A stretch of 64,000 nucleotides of DNA from Emcibacter nanhaiensis (GTDB taxonomy: Bacteria; Pseudomonadota; Alphaproteobacteria; Sphingomonadales; Emcibacteraceae). The notes beneath the pieces are model-generated. The model worked only from the letters and a program-made list of their open reading frames with translations, did no database searches and was not told the origin of the DNA. Positions 19,831-31,175 of this stretch are shown piece after piece (position 1 is the stretch's first letter; each line of letters begins with the position of its first letter). Location of the stretch: assembly GCF_006385175.1 (NCBI RefSeq), contig NZ_VFIY01000018.1:496001-560000 (forward strand). The letters are read 5' to 3'. A program made the translations under genes and the position numbers.

Positions 19831-19913
19831 TTAAATCTACCACCCCTGGTACCCGACCTGCCCCTCTTAAAACAGATAGGATTTCGGGCACATAAATCAA
19901 TCCCCGATAAGGC

Positions 19914-20369
19914 TCAGGATAAACTGTTTTTGGCGGTTGCGCTGGCCTTGGCAAAATCCATCTGGCCGGCATATTTGTCTTTCAACAGAGCCATGATCTT
20001 GCCGATGTCCTTGAGGCCGGAGGCTTCGGTTTCTGCAATGGCCTCTTTCACGGCAGCCGCAATTTCGTCATCGCCCATCTGGCGGGGCAGGAATTCGGAG
20101 ATGATTTCCATTTCATCTTTTTCCTGTTCCGCCAGTTCCAGGCGGCCGCCTTCTTCATAAGCCTTGATGCTTTCCTTGCGCTGCTTGACCATCTTGGACA
20201 GGATTTCGATGATGTCGTCATCACCAACCCCCTGGTCCCCCGCTTCCGTCCGCTTGCTGATATCACGATCCTTGATGGCGGCCAGAATGAGTCGAACCGT
20301 CGCCAGACGGCGCTTATCCTTGTCCTTCATCGCCTGTTTCATCGCGTCGTTGAGTTTTTCACGCAACAT
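19914..20369 (-). CDS. GatB/YqeY-domain protein
   Basis: A 151-residue YqeY-like protein. Characteristic features are LREKLNDAMKQAMKDKDKRR, LATVRLILAAIKDRDI, an ISEFLPRQMGDDEI segment and KDIGKIMALLKDKYAGQMDF. The domain resembles the tRNA-binding tail of GatB, though the cellular role of stand-alone YqeY proteins is not settled. It is first in the yqeY-dnaG-rpoD order and divergent from carA. The ATG lies close behind an AT-rich leader with a hairpin. Confidence 0.93.
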   Translation of the reverse strand: MLREKLNDAMKQAMKDKDKRRLATVRLILAAIKDRDISKRTEAGDQGVGDDDIIEILSKMVKQRKESIKAYEEGGRLELAEQEKDEMEIISEFLPRQMGDDEIAAAVKEAIAETEASGLKDIGKIMALLKDKYAGQMDFAKASATAKNSLS

Positions 20370-20678
20370 ATTGATTTTATATCCTTTTTTACAAAAAGGC
20401 CGACTTGATCATTAAAGGAACAGTCGGCTTTCTCTTTCAGGAAAGAAAAGACTCTATCGCATATGAGTTCAAAAAGCAACCTGAAATAAAGTTTTAACCC
20501 ATTGATTTTAAAGGATAATTTTTTAAAATCTTTTCCTTGACCTTGGAAGAGTGATTGCTTAAGTTCCGGTCAATTTGCGTCGGGGCCAGGGACAGGATAT
20601 GCTGTCCACACCAAGCCGCCCCGTAAGTCGCCTGACGAAAATCGCCTTATACTGTTTGACAAAGAAATAGAGCCGTTC
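20370..20678. other. Divergent intergenic region between yqeY and carA, with hairpin
   Basis: This 309-bp region contains no gene. A 7-bp inverted repeat (GCCGACT at 20399-20405, AGTCGGC at 20422-20428) has T-rich flanks on both strands, so it looks terminator- or attenuator-like in either direction. A weak sigma-70-like pair for carA is TTGACC (20537-20542) with TAAGTT (20560-20565), 17 nt apart. The remainder is AT-rich with no recognised riboswitch or operator. Confidence 0.4.
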
Positions 20679-21858
20679 ATGAACCACGATCAGACCGACC
20701 ATATCCCTCCGCACACGCAAATCACAGCCGCCCTTGTCCTTGCGGACGGCACCGTTTTCTGGGGCTACGGGATCGGCCAGGAAGCGGATGTGGTCGGAGA
20801 AGTCTGTTTCAACACCGCCATGACCGGATATCAGGAGATCCTGACCGATCCGTCCTATGCCGGTCAGATCATCACCTTTACCTTCCCCCATATCGGCAAT
20901 GTCGGCACCAATGACGAGGATATTGAAACCTCCCCGGAGCAAAACCCGGGCGGCGCGGCCCTTGGCCTGATCGTGCGCGAAGACATCACCAGCCCGTCCA
21001 ACTTCCGCGCGGGCGAACATCTGGACACCTGGTGCCGGGAACGGGGACTGACCGGCATTTCGGGTATTGATACCCGCAGGCTCACCCGCTACATCCGTCT
21101 CAACGGCGCCCCCAACGGCGTCGTTAGTTTTAACAAGGCCGGCAAATTCGATATCCCGGCCCTGGTTGAGAAGGCCAAAGCCTGGCCGGGACTGAACGGT
21201 ATGGATCTGGCGAAAACCGTGACCTGCCGGGAACCCTACAGCTGGGACGAAACCCGCTGGACCCTGGAAGACGGCTACGGCAAGCAGACCTCGCCCAAGG
21301 CCCATGTGGTGGCCATCGACTACGGGGTCAAACGAAACATCCTGCGCTGCCTGGCCAGCACCGGCGCAAAAATCACCGTGGTGCCGGCCACCACCAGCGC
21401 CGCCGACGTCCTGGCCCTGAAACCGGACGGAATTTTCCTCAGCAACGGCCCCGGGGATCCGGCCGCCACCGGCGAATATGCCATTCCGGTGATCAAGGAA
21501 CTGCTGGACAGCGGCATTCCCCTGTTCGGCATCTGCCTCGGCCACCAGATGCTGGCTCTGGCCATCGGCGCCAAAACCGTCAAGATGCACCAGGGCCATC
21601 GCGGCGCCAACCATCCCGTAATGGACTATAATACCAACAAGGTTGAAATCACCTCCATGAACCACGGCTTCATGGTGGATAAGGACAGCCTGCCCAATAA
21701 CGTAAAAGTCAGCCATATTTCCCTGTTCGACCAGACGCTCTGCGGACTGGAACTGGTGGACCGGCCGGCTTTTTCCGTCCAGCACCACCCGGAAGCCAGC
21801 CCGGGGCCCCAGGACAGCCACTATCTGTTTGACCGTTTCATGGAGATGATTGAGAAAC

Positions 21859-21866
<8 letters not shown>
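20679..21866 (+). CDS. carA: Carbamoyl-phosphate synthase small subunit
   Basis: Glutaminase subunit supplying ammonia to CarB for carbamoyl phosphate, which feeds pyrimidine and arginine synthesis; 395 residues. The N-terminal CPSase_sm_chain domain has [28 protein letters not shown] and [12 protein letters not shown]. The C-terminal class I amidotransferase has the nucleophile elbow [15 protein letters not shown] and the His-Glu part [15 protein letters not shown]. It overlaps the carB start by 8 bp, so the subunits are translationally coupled. Confidence 0.98.
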
Positions 21867-25158
<3,292 letters not shown>

Positions 25159-25268
25159 GCGAGTTTTCACGCCTGACCTGTCAGTATAGACCGAATGAAC
25201 TATCGCATTGCTCCCGGGAGGCAGGGGCTGTGCGAAGGATTTTTATTTGCCGAACAGAAAAAAGAGCG

Positions 25269-25742
25269 ATGGTAGAAAAAGTTCCAATGACCGCAGCCGG
25301 TCATCTCAAACTTGAAGCAGAGCTGAAACATCTCAAGCACGATGCCCGCCCCGCCGTCATCAAGGCGATTGAGGAAGCCCGCGCCCACGGAGATCTTTCG
25401 GAAAATGCCGAATATCATGCCGCCAAAGAACAGCAGGGCATGATCGAAGGCCGGATTCAGGAAATCGAGGACAAGATCAGCCGGGCCGAGGTGATCGACC
25501 CCGCCGATCTCAATGGCGACAAGGTGGTGTTTGCCTCCACCGTGACCATTGCTGACGAAGATGACAAGGAATTCACCTACCAGATCGTCGGTGTGGATGA
25601 AGTGGATGTGAGCAAGGGCAAGATCTCCCTCAGTTCTCCGCTCGGCCATGCCATGATCGGTCGCCGCGTCGGTGACGAGGTGGAAGTGAAAACCCCCCAG
25701 GGTGAAACCTATTACGAGATCGTCAAGATCGACTTCATTTAG
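25269..25742 (+). CDS. greA: Transcription elongation factor GreA
   Basis: A 157-residue factor that rescues backtracked RNA polymerase by stimulating transcript cleavage. The N-terminal coiled coil carries the acidic tip: [20 protein letters not shown]. The C-terminal FKBP-like domain has [20 protein letters not shown] and [23 protein letters not shown] 25269 gives the canonical [19 protein letters not shown] start; the GTG 39 bp upstream would add an atypical extension. A terminator follows 27 bp downstream. Confidence 0.97.
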   Translation: MVEKVPMTAAGHLKLEAELKHLKHDARPAVIKAIEEARAHGDLSENAEYHAAKEQQGMIEGRIQEIEDKISRAEVIDPADLNGDKVVFASTVTIADEDDKEFTYQIVGVDEVDVSKGKISLSSPLGHAMIGRRVGDEVEVKTPQGETYYEIVKIDFI

Positions 25743-25768
25743 GGGTTCCCCGGATCATATCAAAACAA

Positions 25769-25795
25769 AAGCCACCCCATCCGGTGGCTTTTTCT
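25769..25795 (+). terminator. Rho-independent terminator after greA
   Basis: An AAGCCACC/GGTGGCTT stem of 8 bp with a 6-nt loop is followed by a T-run. It lies between the greA end and the convergent Lrp gene, so it may work for both strands. Confidence 0.88.
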
Positions 25796-25820
25796 TTGCC
25801 TGAAACGGAGTGAAAGCGTC

Positions 25821-26291
25821 CTAGTCCACCGGCACGCCGTGCAGGTGCTTGCCGCAGCGAATGCTCAGCGATGTTTTCACGCTCGCCACATTGGGCGCCG
25901 GGGTCAGCTTGGTGGTCAGGAAGTTCTGGAACTGGGCCAGGTCCCGGGAGACTATTTTCAGGATAAAATCGATCTCGCCGTTCAGCATGAAGGCCTCGCG
26001 CACCAGCGGCCATTCATTGACCAGTTCCTCGAACGCCTTGAGGTCGCTTTCCGCCTGGCTGTGCAGCCCGACCATGGCGAACACCGTCAGGCCGTACCCA
26101 AGAGCCTCCGCATTAAGATCTGCGTGATACCCCTGGATATAGCCGGCATCCTCCAGCGCCCTTACGCGACGCAGGCAGGGCGGCGCCGTAATGCCGACAC
26201 GCTCCGCAAGCTCCACATTTGTCATGCGGCCGTCCTGCTGCAGGTTCTCCAGAATACGGCGATCGATTTCGTCCAGCTTCACCTGATGCAT
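25821..26291 (-). CDS. Lrp/AsnC-family transcriptional regulator
   Basis: A 156-residue regulator with an N-terminal HTH (LDEIDRRILENLQQDGRMTN, VELAERVGITAPPCLRRVRA). The C-terminal RAM/AsnC ligand domain contains GLTVFAMVGLHSQAESD, VREAFMLNGEIDFILKIVSR and VKTSLSIRCGKHLHGVPV. Such regulators sense amino acids and usually act on a nearby or divergent gene, but the gene to its right is a kinase 352 bp away. AAGGGGACCTT precedes the ATG. Its target is unknown; the distant saccharopine genes are one candidate, by inference only. Confidence 0.93.
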   Translation of the reverse strand: MHQVKLDEIDRRILENLQQDGRMTNVELAERVGITAPPCLRRVRALEDAGYIQGYHADLNAEALGYGLTVFAMVGLHSQAESDLKAFEELVNEWPLVREAFMLNGEIDFILKIVSRDLAQFQNFLTTKLTPAPNVASVKTSLSIRCGKHLHGVPVD

Positions 26292-26643
26292 AAGGTCCCC
26301 TTGGGTTTAACAACATTACTCGTTGATCTTTTTATACCGGATAACAACCGAAGCAGCAAGAAAATGTCGTGCTATTGATAGAATATATCCAATATTTTTA
26401 AATGAATATAATATTATGCATTTCAACTATTCACAAAAGAAAATCCCTTCCTGAAACGGACATTCCCCAAAAAGGTTATGTTAGATATTAAATCGACACC
26501 CCGCACCCGATTTTAACTGGTACTTTCGGGCGGAAAAAGTTATAGTCTCTGAACGGGGAAAACATGCATCCGGAAGATAAAATTTTAATAATTAACAGTG
26601 ATGCCTGCGCACTGTTAAGATTTACGCAGTAAAAGGGAATGCA
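26292..26643. other. AT-rich intergenic region before the DUF2336-PAS kinase
   Basis: This 352-bp region separates the divergent lrp and kinase genes. It is strongly AT-rich around 26380-26440. It holds a 22-codon open frame with a good ribosome-binding site (26564-26632) and, inside it, a perfect 9-bp inverted repeat TTAACAGTG-N9-CACTGTTAA (26592-26618). No full TTAA-N7-TTAA box was found here. Confidence 0.45.
26564..26632 (+). CDS. Possible 22-residue leader peptide upstream of the kinase
   Basis: An ATG at 26564 with CGGGGA about 6 nt upstream opens a 22-codon frame (start MHPEDKILIINSDA). It ends in TAA at 26630-26632. The stop overlaps the AAAAGGGA that serves as ribosome-binding site for the kinase GTG at 26644, so coupled translation is plausible. 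A 9-bp dyad lies within it. No homologue is known to me and it may be fortuitous. Confidence 0.3.
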   Translation: MHPEDKILIINSDACALLRFTQ

Positions 26644-28890
26644 GTGCCGAAAAGCGCTATGTACGATGACAGAATCCGGAATTTGCTAGAGTTGGCGCAG
26701 GATGACTCCCTGCAAAGCAGAACACTTCTGTTTTCCCATATCTGTGACCTTTTCCTGCAGCAACGTCCCCTGCAGTCTGACAAGCAGGCCCGTATGCTGC
26801 TCGACATCCTGCGCGAGCTTTTGGCCAATGTCCGCATCGAAACCCGCAAGGAAATCGCCAGCCTGATCGCCGACATGAACAATCCACCGCAGGAGCTGGT
26901 TAAACTGTTCAGCGAAGATGTCATTGACGTCTCCGCCCCGCTGCTGGAACGGGCGCCGATCCCCGACGACCAGCTGATGCATCTGGCCAAATTCGGCAGC
27001 GACGCCCATCGCCGGCATATCAGTCGTCGGTTTGGCCTGTCTCCGCTAATCCGGCAGGAACTGAGCCAGCAACAGCAGAAACATTACGAACAGGTCCGGC
27101 ACAAACTGAGCCTGAGCGAGCTTGAACAGCGGGAAGCCGACCGCCAGCCTGAACTGGACGAATCCACAACCGCAAGCATTCTCGAACTGATCAAGGCACA
27201 GAATATTTACGGCCAAAACCCCGATGAAGCTGCCGCGGAAACAGCTGCGGCCCCTGAACGCGCGCCATCGGGCCTGCCGCAACGGCAGGAAAAAACAACC
27301 ACCGGCCCGAAACTGGTGCTGGACAACAAGCTGGCCTTTTCCGACGAGGTGCCATCGTTTCTGAAACAAAAAAAGGAACCCGAGGAGCAACCTGCCGCCG
27401 ACCAGACGGAAACAGAGACCGACCAGACACCGTCCCAGATCAGCATGGCGGCCCTGTCCAAGGCCATCTTCAACCTGGAGGAGGAAGCCAGGCTGGCCAT
27501 GTCCTTCGGCAAGGAAAACAGTACCGACGCGGCAAAGCCGCAACGCCCTCCGCAGGATCACGCGCCGGACTACAGTGAAGCCGCCAACGACCTGGCCGAG
27601 CAGGAGACCGAACCGGAAGCGGAAACTGTGAAAGAGACTGCAGCAGAAGAACCGTCCAAGGCCCCGAAAGTCAGCCAGGCCGGCGCGCAAACCAGGGATT
27701 TTGTACGCGCCAACGCGGACTGGTTCTGGGAAATCAACCGCATGGGGACCATCAAGTTTCTTTCGGAAGAGGCCTTCACCGCCTTTGGCCGTCCGGCCAA
27801 CAGCATGATTGGCGAAGATTTTATTGAAATGTGTGAAATCACACCGGACCGGGATGACGATCTTTCGTTTGAATCCCTGTTCGAACGCCGTACCCCGTTC
27901 CGGGACGAGGCCTTCCTGATCCGTTCCGAAGGCGGGGAAAGCACCAAATGGCTGCTCAGCGGCATTGCCGTCTTTGATATCCAGACCGGCCGCTTTACCG
28001 GCTTCCGGGGCAGCGCCAGGGCCGCCGAAACGGCGCCGGAGCTGAATGTCCCGGCAACAGCGGTTGTCGACAGGCCGGAAAACCGGGAGATTTCCGAACC
28101 GGAAGCGCCCGCTGCGGCCACATCGACGCCGCAAAGCCGCAAAGACACCAGCGACAAGGAAGATCATATTGCTTCCGAACTGCTGCAGAACCTGTCCCAC
28201 GAATTCAGGACTCCCCTCAATGCCATCATCGGATTTTCCGAAATGATCGACATGGAAGCCTGGGGACCGGTCAATGAACAATATCGGGAACATACAAAAA
28301 ATATCCTGAGCGCTGCCAACCTGCTGAAAGACGCCGTCAACGACGTGCTGGATTCCGCCAAACTGGATTCAGGCCTGATTGAGGTCACCCCGGAATCTTT
28401 CTCCCTGAAAAGCATCATTGATGCCTGTGCCGAGAAGATCGCCCCGCTGGCCAAAAGCAAAAAGGTCAAATTCCACAGCAGCAGCGATAATATCGATGTC
28501 ATTCTCTATAATGACCGCCAGTGCCTCGAAATGTGCCTGAGCAAGCTGATTTCCAGTGCCATGAAAAAGGCCGGCGAAGGCGATACCCTGAATCTTTCCG
28601 TCCTGATGAGCAGCAATGCCCAGGTCAGAATCGAAGTCCCCCTTCTGGGACAGAAAATTAGCGAAAAAGATGCCGAAACATTGTTCCAGAAGGTTATCAA
28701 TGGAGCTTCTGAAACAAAAAAGTACGAAAAATCGGAAAAAATTTCGACCCCCAGACTGGCGCCGGGATACGGTCTATCCGTTGCCCGGGACCTTGCCCGG
28801 CTGATTGGCGGCGACCTTTCCTGCCATTGTCAGGACGGTTTTGTGACCCATCTGGTCCTGACAATTTCCAATTACCCCCACAATAGCTAA
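26644..28890 (+). CDS. DUF2336-PAS sensor histidine kinase with degenerate ATPase domain
   Basis: A 748-residue protein with no transmembrane segment. Residues ~10-140 resemble the helical DUF2336 domain (ELLANVRIETRKEIASLIAD, PDDQLMHLAKFGSDAHRRHI). A low-complexity acidic linker follows (~175-345), then a PAS domain (~350-460; ADWFWEINRMGTIKFLSEEA) and a HisKA domain with H519 (NLSHEFRTPLNAIIGFSEMI). The ATPase domain is damaged: the N-box is KLISSAMKKA without the Asn, and no DxGxG G1 box is visible, although GYGLSVARDL remains. It is an orphan upstream of the tad locus, so it may scaffold or accept phosphate rather than autophosphorylate. GTG start is chosen for AAAAGGGA. Confidence 0.85.
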   Translation: MPKSAMYDDRIRNLLELAQDDSLQSRTLLFSHICDLFLQQRPLQSDKQARMLLDILRELLANVRIETRKEIASLIADMNNPPQELVKLFSEDVIDVSAPLLERAPIPDDQLMHLAKFGSDAHRRHISRRFGLSPLIRQELSQQQQKHYEQVRHKLSLSELEQREADRQPELDESTTASILELIKAQNIYGQNPDEAAAETAAAPERAPSGLPQRQEKTTTGPKLVLDNKLAFSDEVPSFLKQKKEPEEQPAADQTETETDQTPSQISMAALSKAIFNLEEEARLAMSFGKENSTDAAKPQRPPQDHAPDYSEAANDLAEQETEPEAETVKETAAEEPSKAPKVSQAGAQTRDFVRANADWFWEINRMGTIKFLSEEAFTAFGRPANSMIGEDFIEMCEITPDRDDDLSFESLFERRTPFRDEAFLIRSEGGESTKWLLSGIAVFDIQTGRFTGFRGSARAAETAPELNVPATAVVDRPENREISEPEAPAAATSTPQSRKDTSDKEDHIASELLQNLSHEFRTPLNAIIGFSEMIDMEAWGPVNEQYREHTKNILSAANLLKDAVNDVLDSAKLDSGLIEVTPESFSLKSIIDACAEKIAPLAKSKKVKFHSSSDNIDVILYNDRQCLEMCLSKLISSAMKKAGEGDTLNLSVLMSSNAQVRIEVPLLGQKISEKDAETLFQKVINGASETKKYEKSEKISTPRLAPGYGLSVARDLARLIGGDLSCHCQDGFVTHLVLTISNYPHNS

Positions 28891-28903
28891 GCCTTTAATA
28901 TTC

Positions 28904-28930
28904 TTAACCCTTTCAAGGAATAAGGGTTAA
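28904..28930. repeat. 9-bp inverted repeat downstream of the kinase gene
   Basis: TTAACCCTT (28904-28912) and AAGGGTTAA (28922-28930) form a perfect dyad with a 9-nt spacer. No T-run follows, so it is not a typical terminator. Its right arm runs into TTAACCAT (28927-28934), a CtrA half-site form. It may be a protein-binding site of the flp promoter region. Confidence 0.5.
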
Positions 28931-29003
28931 CCATTTGCCCGCCTGACCCGTTCCGGGTCCCCTGCACAGGTAAAATTTTAACAGATTTTGATTAAATCAC
29001 AGT

Positions 29004-29018
29004 TTAACAACAAGTTAA
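29004..29018. promoter_or_regulatory. CtrA-like box (TTAA-N7-TTAA) upstream of flp1
   Basis: TTAACAACAAGTTAA is an exact TTAA-N7-TTAA match, 152 nt before the first pilin ATG. With the TTAACCAT at 28927 it suggests CtrA activation. This parallels Caulobacter, where pilA is known to be CtrA-activated. The intervening AT-rich stretch would contain the transcription start and a long leader. Confidence 0.6.
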
Positions 29019-29169
29019 TTTTTCTTCAATTTAATCCTTGTAAGTATTTGTAATAAAACAAGAAAAAAGGAAATCCATTAACTTTTTGTTCATAACTTCC
29101 GTGCATATTGATAGTCACAAATTTGGCATAGGAACCTTATTTAACTATTGGCACATTGGAGTAAACAAA

Positions 29170-29343
29170 ATGACTAAATTCTTTGCAAAACTGAAAAAAT
29201 CTGAAGCTGGTGCAACCGCTATTGAGTATGGCCTGATTGCTGCCCTGGTGGCTGTTGCTGCCATCGCTGGCCTGAGCGCTGTTGGTCAGTCTCTGGATAC
29301 CACTCTGAAAGGTGTTTCCAGCTCTCTGAACAACGCTGGCTAA
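29170..29343 (+). CDS. Flp/Fap-type pilin 1 (major Tad pilin)
   Basis: A 57-residue type IVb Flp pilin. A charged leader (MTKFFAKLKKSEAGA) precedes the processing site at Gly-Ala. The hydrophobic helix TAIEYGLIAALVAVAAIAGL with the conserved Glu at +5 follows, then a short polar tail. The ATG at 29170 is preceded by GGAGTAAACAAA; upstream in-frame codons are rejected because the pilin begins here. A strong terminator directly follows, which would make this the most abundant transcript of the locus. Prepilin peptidase CpaA is encoded downstream. Confidence 0.96.
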   Translation: MTKFFAKLKKSEAGATAIEYGLIAALVAVAAIAGLSAVGQSLDTTLKGVSSSLNNAG

Positions 29344-29364
29344 TTAGCACTTCAGAAAAGTTCC

Positions 29365-29405
29365 AAAAACGGCTTTGGCCCCACAAGGCCAAGGCCGTTT
29401 TTATT
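29365..29405 (+). terminator. Strong rho-independent terminator between the two pilin genes
   Basis: A long stem (AAAAACGGC-T-TTGGCC with GGCCAA-G-GCCGTTTTT, one T-G wobble) and 6-nt loop end in T-rich sequence. It should separate high-level flp1 transcription from flp2 and the cpa genes, by partial read-through or a second promoter. Confidence 0.9.
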
Positions 29406-29473
29406 TTCCCGAATACCTGTCCTGTTTTTATACCGGACATCCGCTGCAACAAATTTTTGAGAGGACCCACACC

Positions 29474-29656
29474 ATGAGCAAAAAAAACCTTTCAGAATTG
29501 AAAAAAAACCAGAAGGGCGCAACAGCCATTGAATATGGTTTGCTTGCGGCACTTATCACTCTTGCTGCCATTGGCGGCTTCAGCGCTTTCGCCGATTCAT
29601 TCCTGAACATGAGCAACACTACGGTTGCCGCCGTCCAGGAAGTTACCGGCAACTAA
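29474..29656 (+). CDS. Flp/Fap-type pilin 2
   Basis: A 60-residue second Flp pilin (MSKKNLSELKKNQKGA, then TAIEYGLLAALITLAAIGGF). It has the same Gly-Ala cleavage site and Glu+5 as pilin 1 but a different tail (NMSNTTVAAVQEVTGN). GAGAGGACCCACACC precedes the ATG. It is placed after the terminator of flp1 and before cpaA, so it may be expressed at a lower level as a minor or alternative pilin. Divergence in the tail argues against a very recent duplication. Confidence 0.95.
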   Translation: MSKKNLSELKKNQKGATAIEYGLLAALITLAAIGGFSAFADSFLNMSNTTVAAVQEVTGN

Positions 29657-29742
29657 GCGGCTTTCCATCCGGCATTAACCATTAAATCACCTTTCTCCAA
29701 TATGACTGTATGTACGACAATCTGACAGTCCAGGGGAAAATC

Positions 29743-30267
29743 GTGCTAACACTGAGTTCAGTCATCATATTTGCAGGCCTGATGGTCTGGGCCGCAATTT
29801 CCGATATCAGGCATTACCGCCTGTCAAACAGGCTCTGCCTGACTGTCCTGGCCCTCTACCCGATCCACCTGGCCGCCTTCTTCATCGACTATAATACATT
29901 TCCCCTCGCCCTGGCCGGCTGGTCCATCGTCATCGCACTTGTGATTTTCGGTGTCTGCCTGGTCTTTTTCGCCATGAATGTCATGGGCGGCGGCGATGTC
30001 AAGCTGATCCCTGTGGTTGCCTTGTGGGCCGGACCGGCGCTGGTTTTGAACTACCTGATGATCATGTCCCTGACCGGCGGGCTGCTGGCGGCACTTATTT
30101 TAGCAAAAAACAAATTTATCGCATCAAAAGCCGCCAAATCTTCAGAGAATATAAACTTCTCTATGGCACAAATGGAACATACAAAAGTCCCCTATGGAGT
30201 CGGCATCGCACTCGGGGGCCTATATGTCGCCATCCGGCTTTATATGTCATTGAACGGACGAGCGTAA
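29743..30267 (+). CDS. cpaA: Tad prepilin peptidase CpaA/TadV (A24 family)
   Basis: Inner-membrane aspartate protease that cleaves and methylates Flp pilins, about 174 residues. The first catalytic Asp is in WAAISDIRHYRLSNR and the second in the motif MGGGDVKLIPVVALW. Several hydrophobic helices surround them. GTG 29743 is preferred because AGGGGA lies 7 nt upstream. An ATG at 29710 in frame would add 11 residues but has no purine-rich site. A TTAACCAT element at 29675-29682 precedes the gene. Confidence 0.92.
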   Translation: MLTLSSVIIFAGLMVWAAISDIRHYRLSNRLCLTVLALYPIHLAAFFIDYNTFPLALAGWSIVIALVIFGVCLVFFAMNVMGGGDVKLIPVVALWAGPALVLNYLMIMSLTGGLLAALILAKNKFIASKAAKSSENINFSMAQMEHTKVPYGVGIALGGLYVAIRLYMSLNGRA

Positions 30268-30282
30268 CAAGGAAACAAGGTT

Positions 30283-31173
30283 ATGAATATCAATATGCGC
30301 AGCATCATTCTGGTTGGAATTGCCCTGGTCATCGCGGGAATTACCGCTTTCATGGCCCGCAGCCTGATCAAACCGGCTGCCGCTCCCCAGGCACAACAGC
30401 AGGTTGTAAAAGCGGCGCCGGCAAAAGTACAGGTGCTGGTAGCGGCCTTTGACCTTCATACCGGTCACTTCCTGAAAAAGGACGACCTCGTCTGGCAGTC
30501 CTGGCCGGATGACAGCCTGCATGAGAATTATGTTCGGAAAACCTCTGATTTCGACCTGGAACAATTCGCCGGCGCCGTGGTCAAAAACACCATCGTCGCA
30601 GGGGAACCCCTTACAGAATCGCGAATTGTCAGGCCCGGGAACAGTGGTTTTATGGCCGCCGTACTGCCGGTCGGCCAACGCGCTGTATCCATCCGGGTGA
30701 ACGCAACTTCCGGTATCTCCGGCTTTATCTTTCCCGGAGACCGCGTGGATATCCTTCTGACCCATAAAGTCTCTGCCGGCGGCAAAAGGAAGGCGCAGGC
30801 CAGTGAAACCGTTCTCCGTAATGTGCGGGTTCTGGCCATCGACCAGAGGATTGCAAACCCTACTCATACACCCGCCGTTGGTAAAACAGTTACCCTGGAA
30901 GTCTCACCCAAGGATGCCGAGAAAATCTCTCTGGTTGAGAAAATGGGCAGCCTGTCCCTGTCCCTGCGCAGCCTGGCCCAGAATGAAGGTTCAGATGTCG
31001 AACTGACATCTGCCAGCCCGGAAGACAACTCCGTCACCTGGGACAGCGAAGTCAGCCAGCTGCTGACAAGCAATACAGGAGCCCCTGCCGCCAAGGGCGG
31101 AAAGAGCTTCAATGTCAAAGTGGTAAGAGGAAATAAAGTTCAGCAACTGGGCTTTACAAAGCAAGGAAACTAA
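30283..31173 (+). CDS. cpaB: Tad pilus assembly protein CpaB/RcpC
   Basis: A 296-residue periplasmic protein with an N-terminal membrane anchor (SIILVGIALVIAGITAFMA). A SAF domain follows (VQVLVAAFDLHTGHFLKKDD, then GEPLTESRIV). The RcpC domain has RAVSIRVNATSGISGFIFPG and DRVDILLTH. It is thought to stabilise the secretin channel of the Tad system. It starts 16 bp after cpaA and ends 2 bp before cpaC, in one tight operon. Confidence 0.95.
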   Translation: MNINMRSIILVGIALVIAGITAFMARSLIKPAAAPQAQQQVVKAAPAKVQVLVAAFDLHTGHFLKKDDLVWQSWPDDSLHENYVRKTSDFDLEQFAGAVVKNTIVAGEPLTESRIVRPGNSGFMAAVLPVGQRAVSIRVNATSGISGFIFPGDRVDILLTHKVSAGGKRKAQASETVLRNVRVLAIDQRIANPTHTPAVGKTVTLEVSPKDAEKISLVEKMGSLSLSLRSLAQNEGSDVELTSASPEDNSVTWDSEVSQLLTSNTGAPAAKGGKSFNVKVVRGNKVQQLGFTKQGN

Positions 31174-31175
31174 TC

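Noticed and set aside
20494-20535. TTAA repeats before carA as a CtrA box
   Set aside because: No pair has 7-nt spacing.
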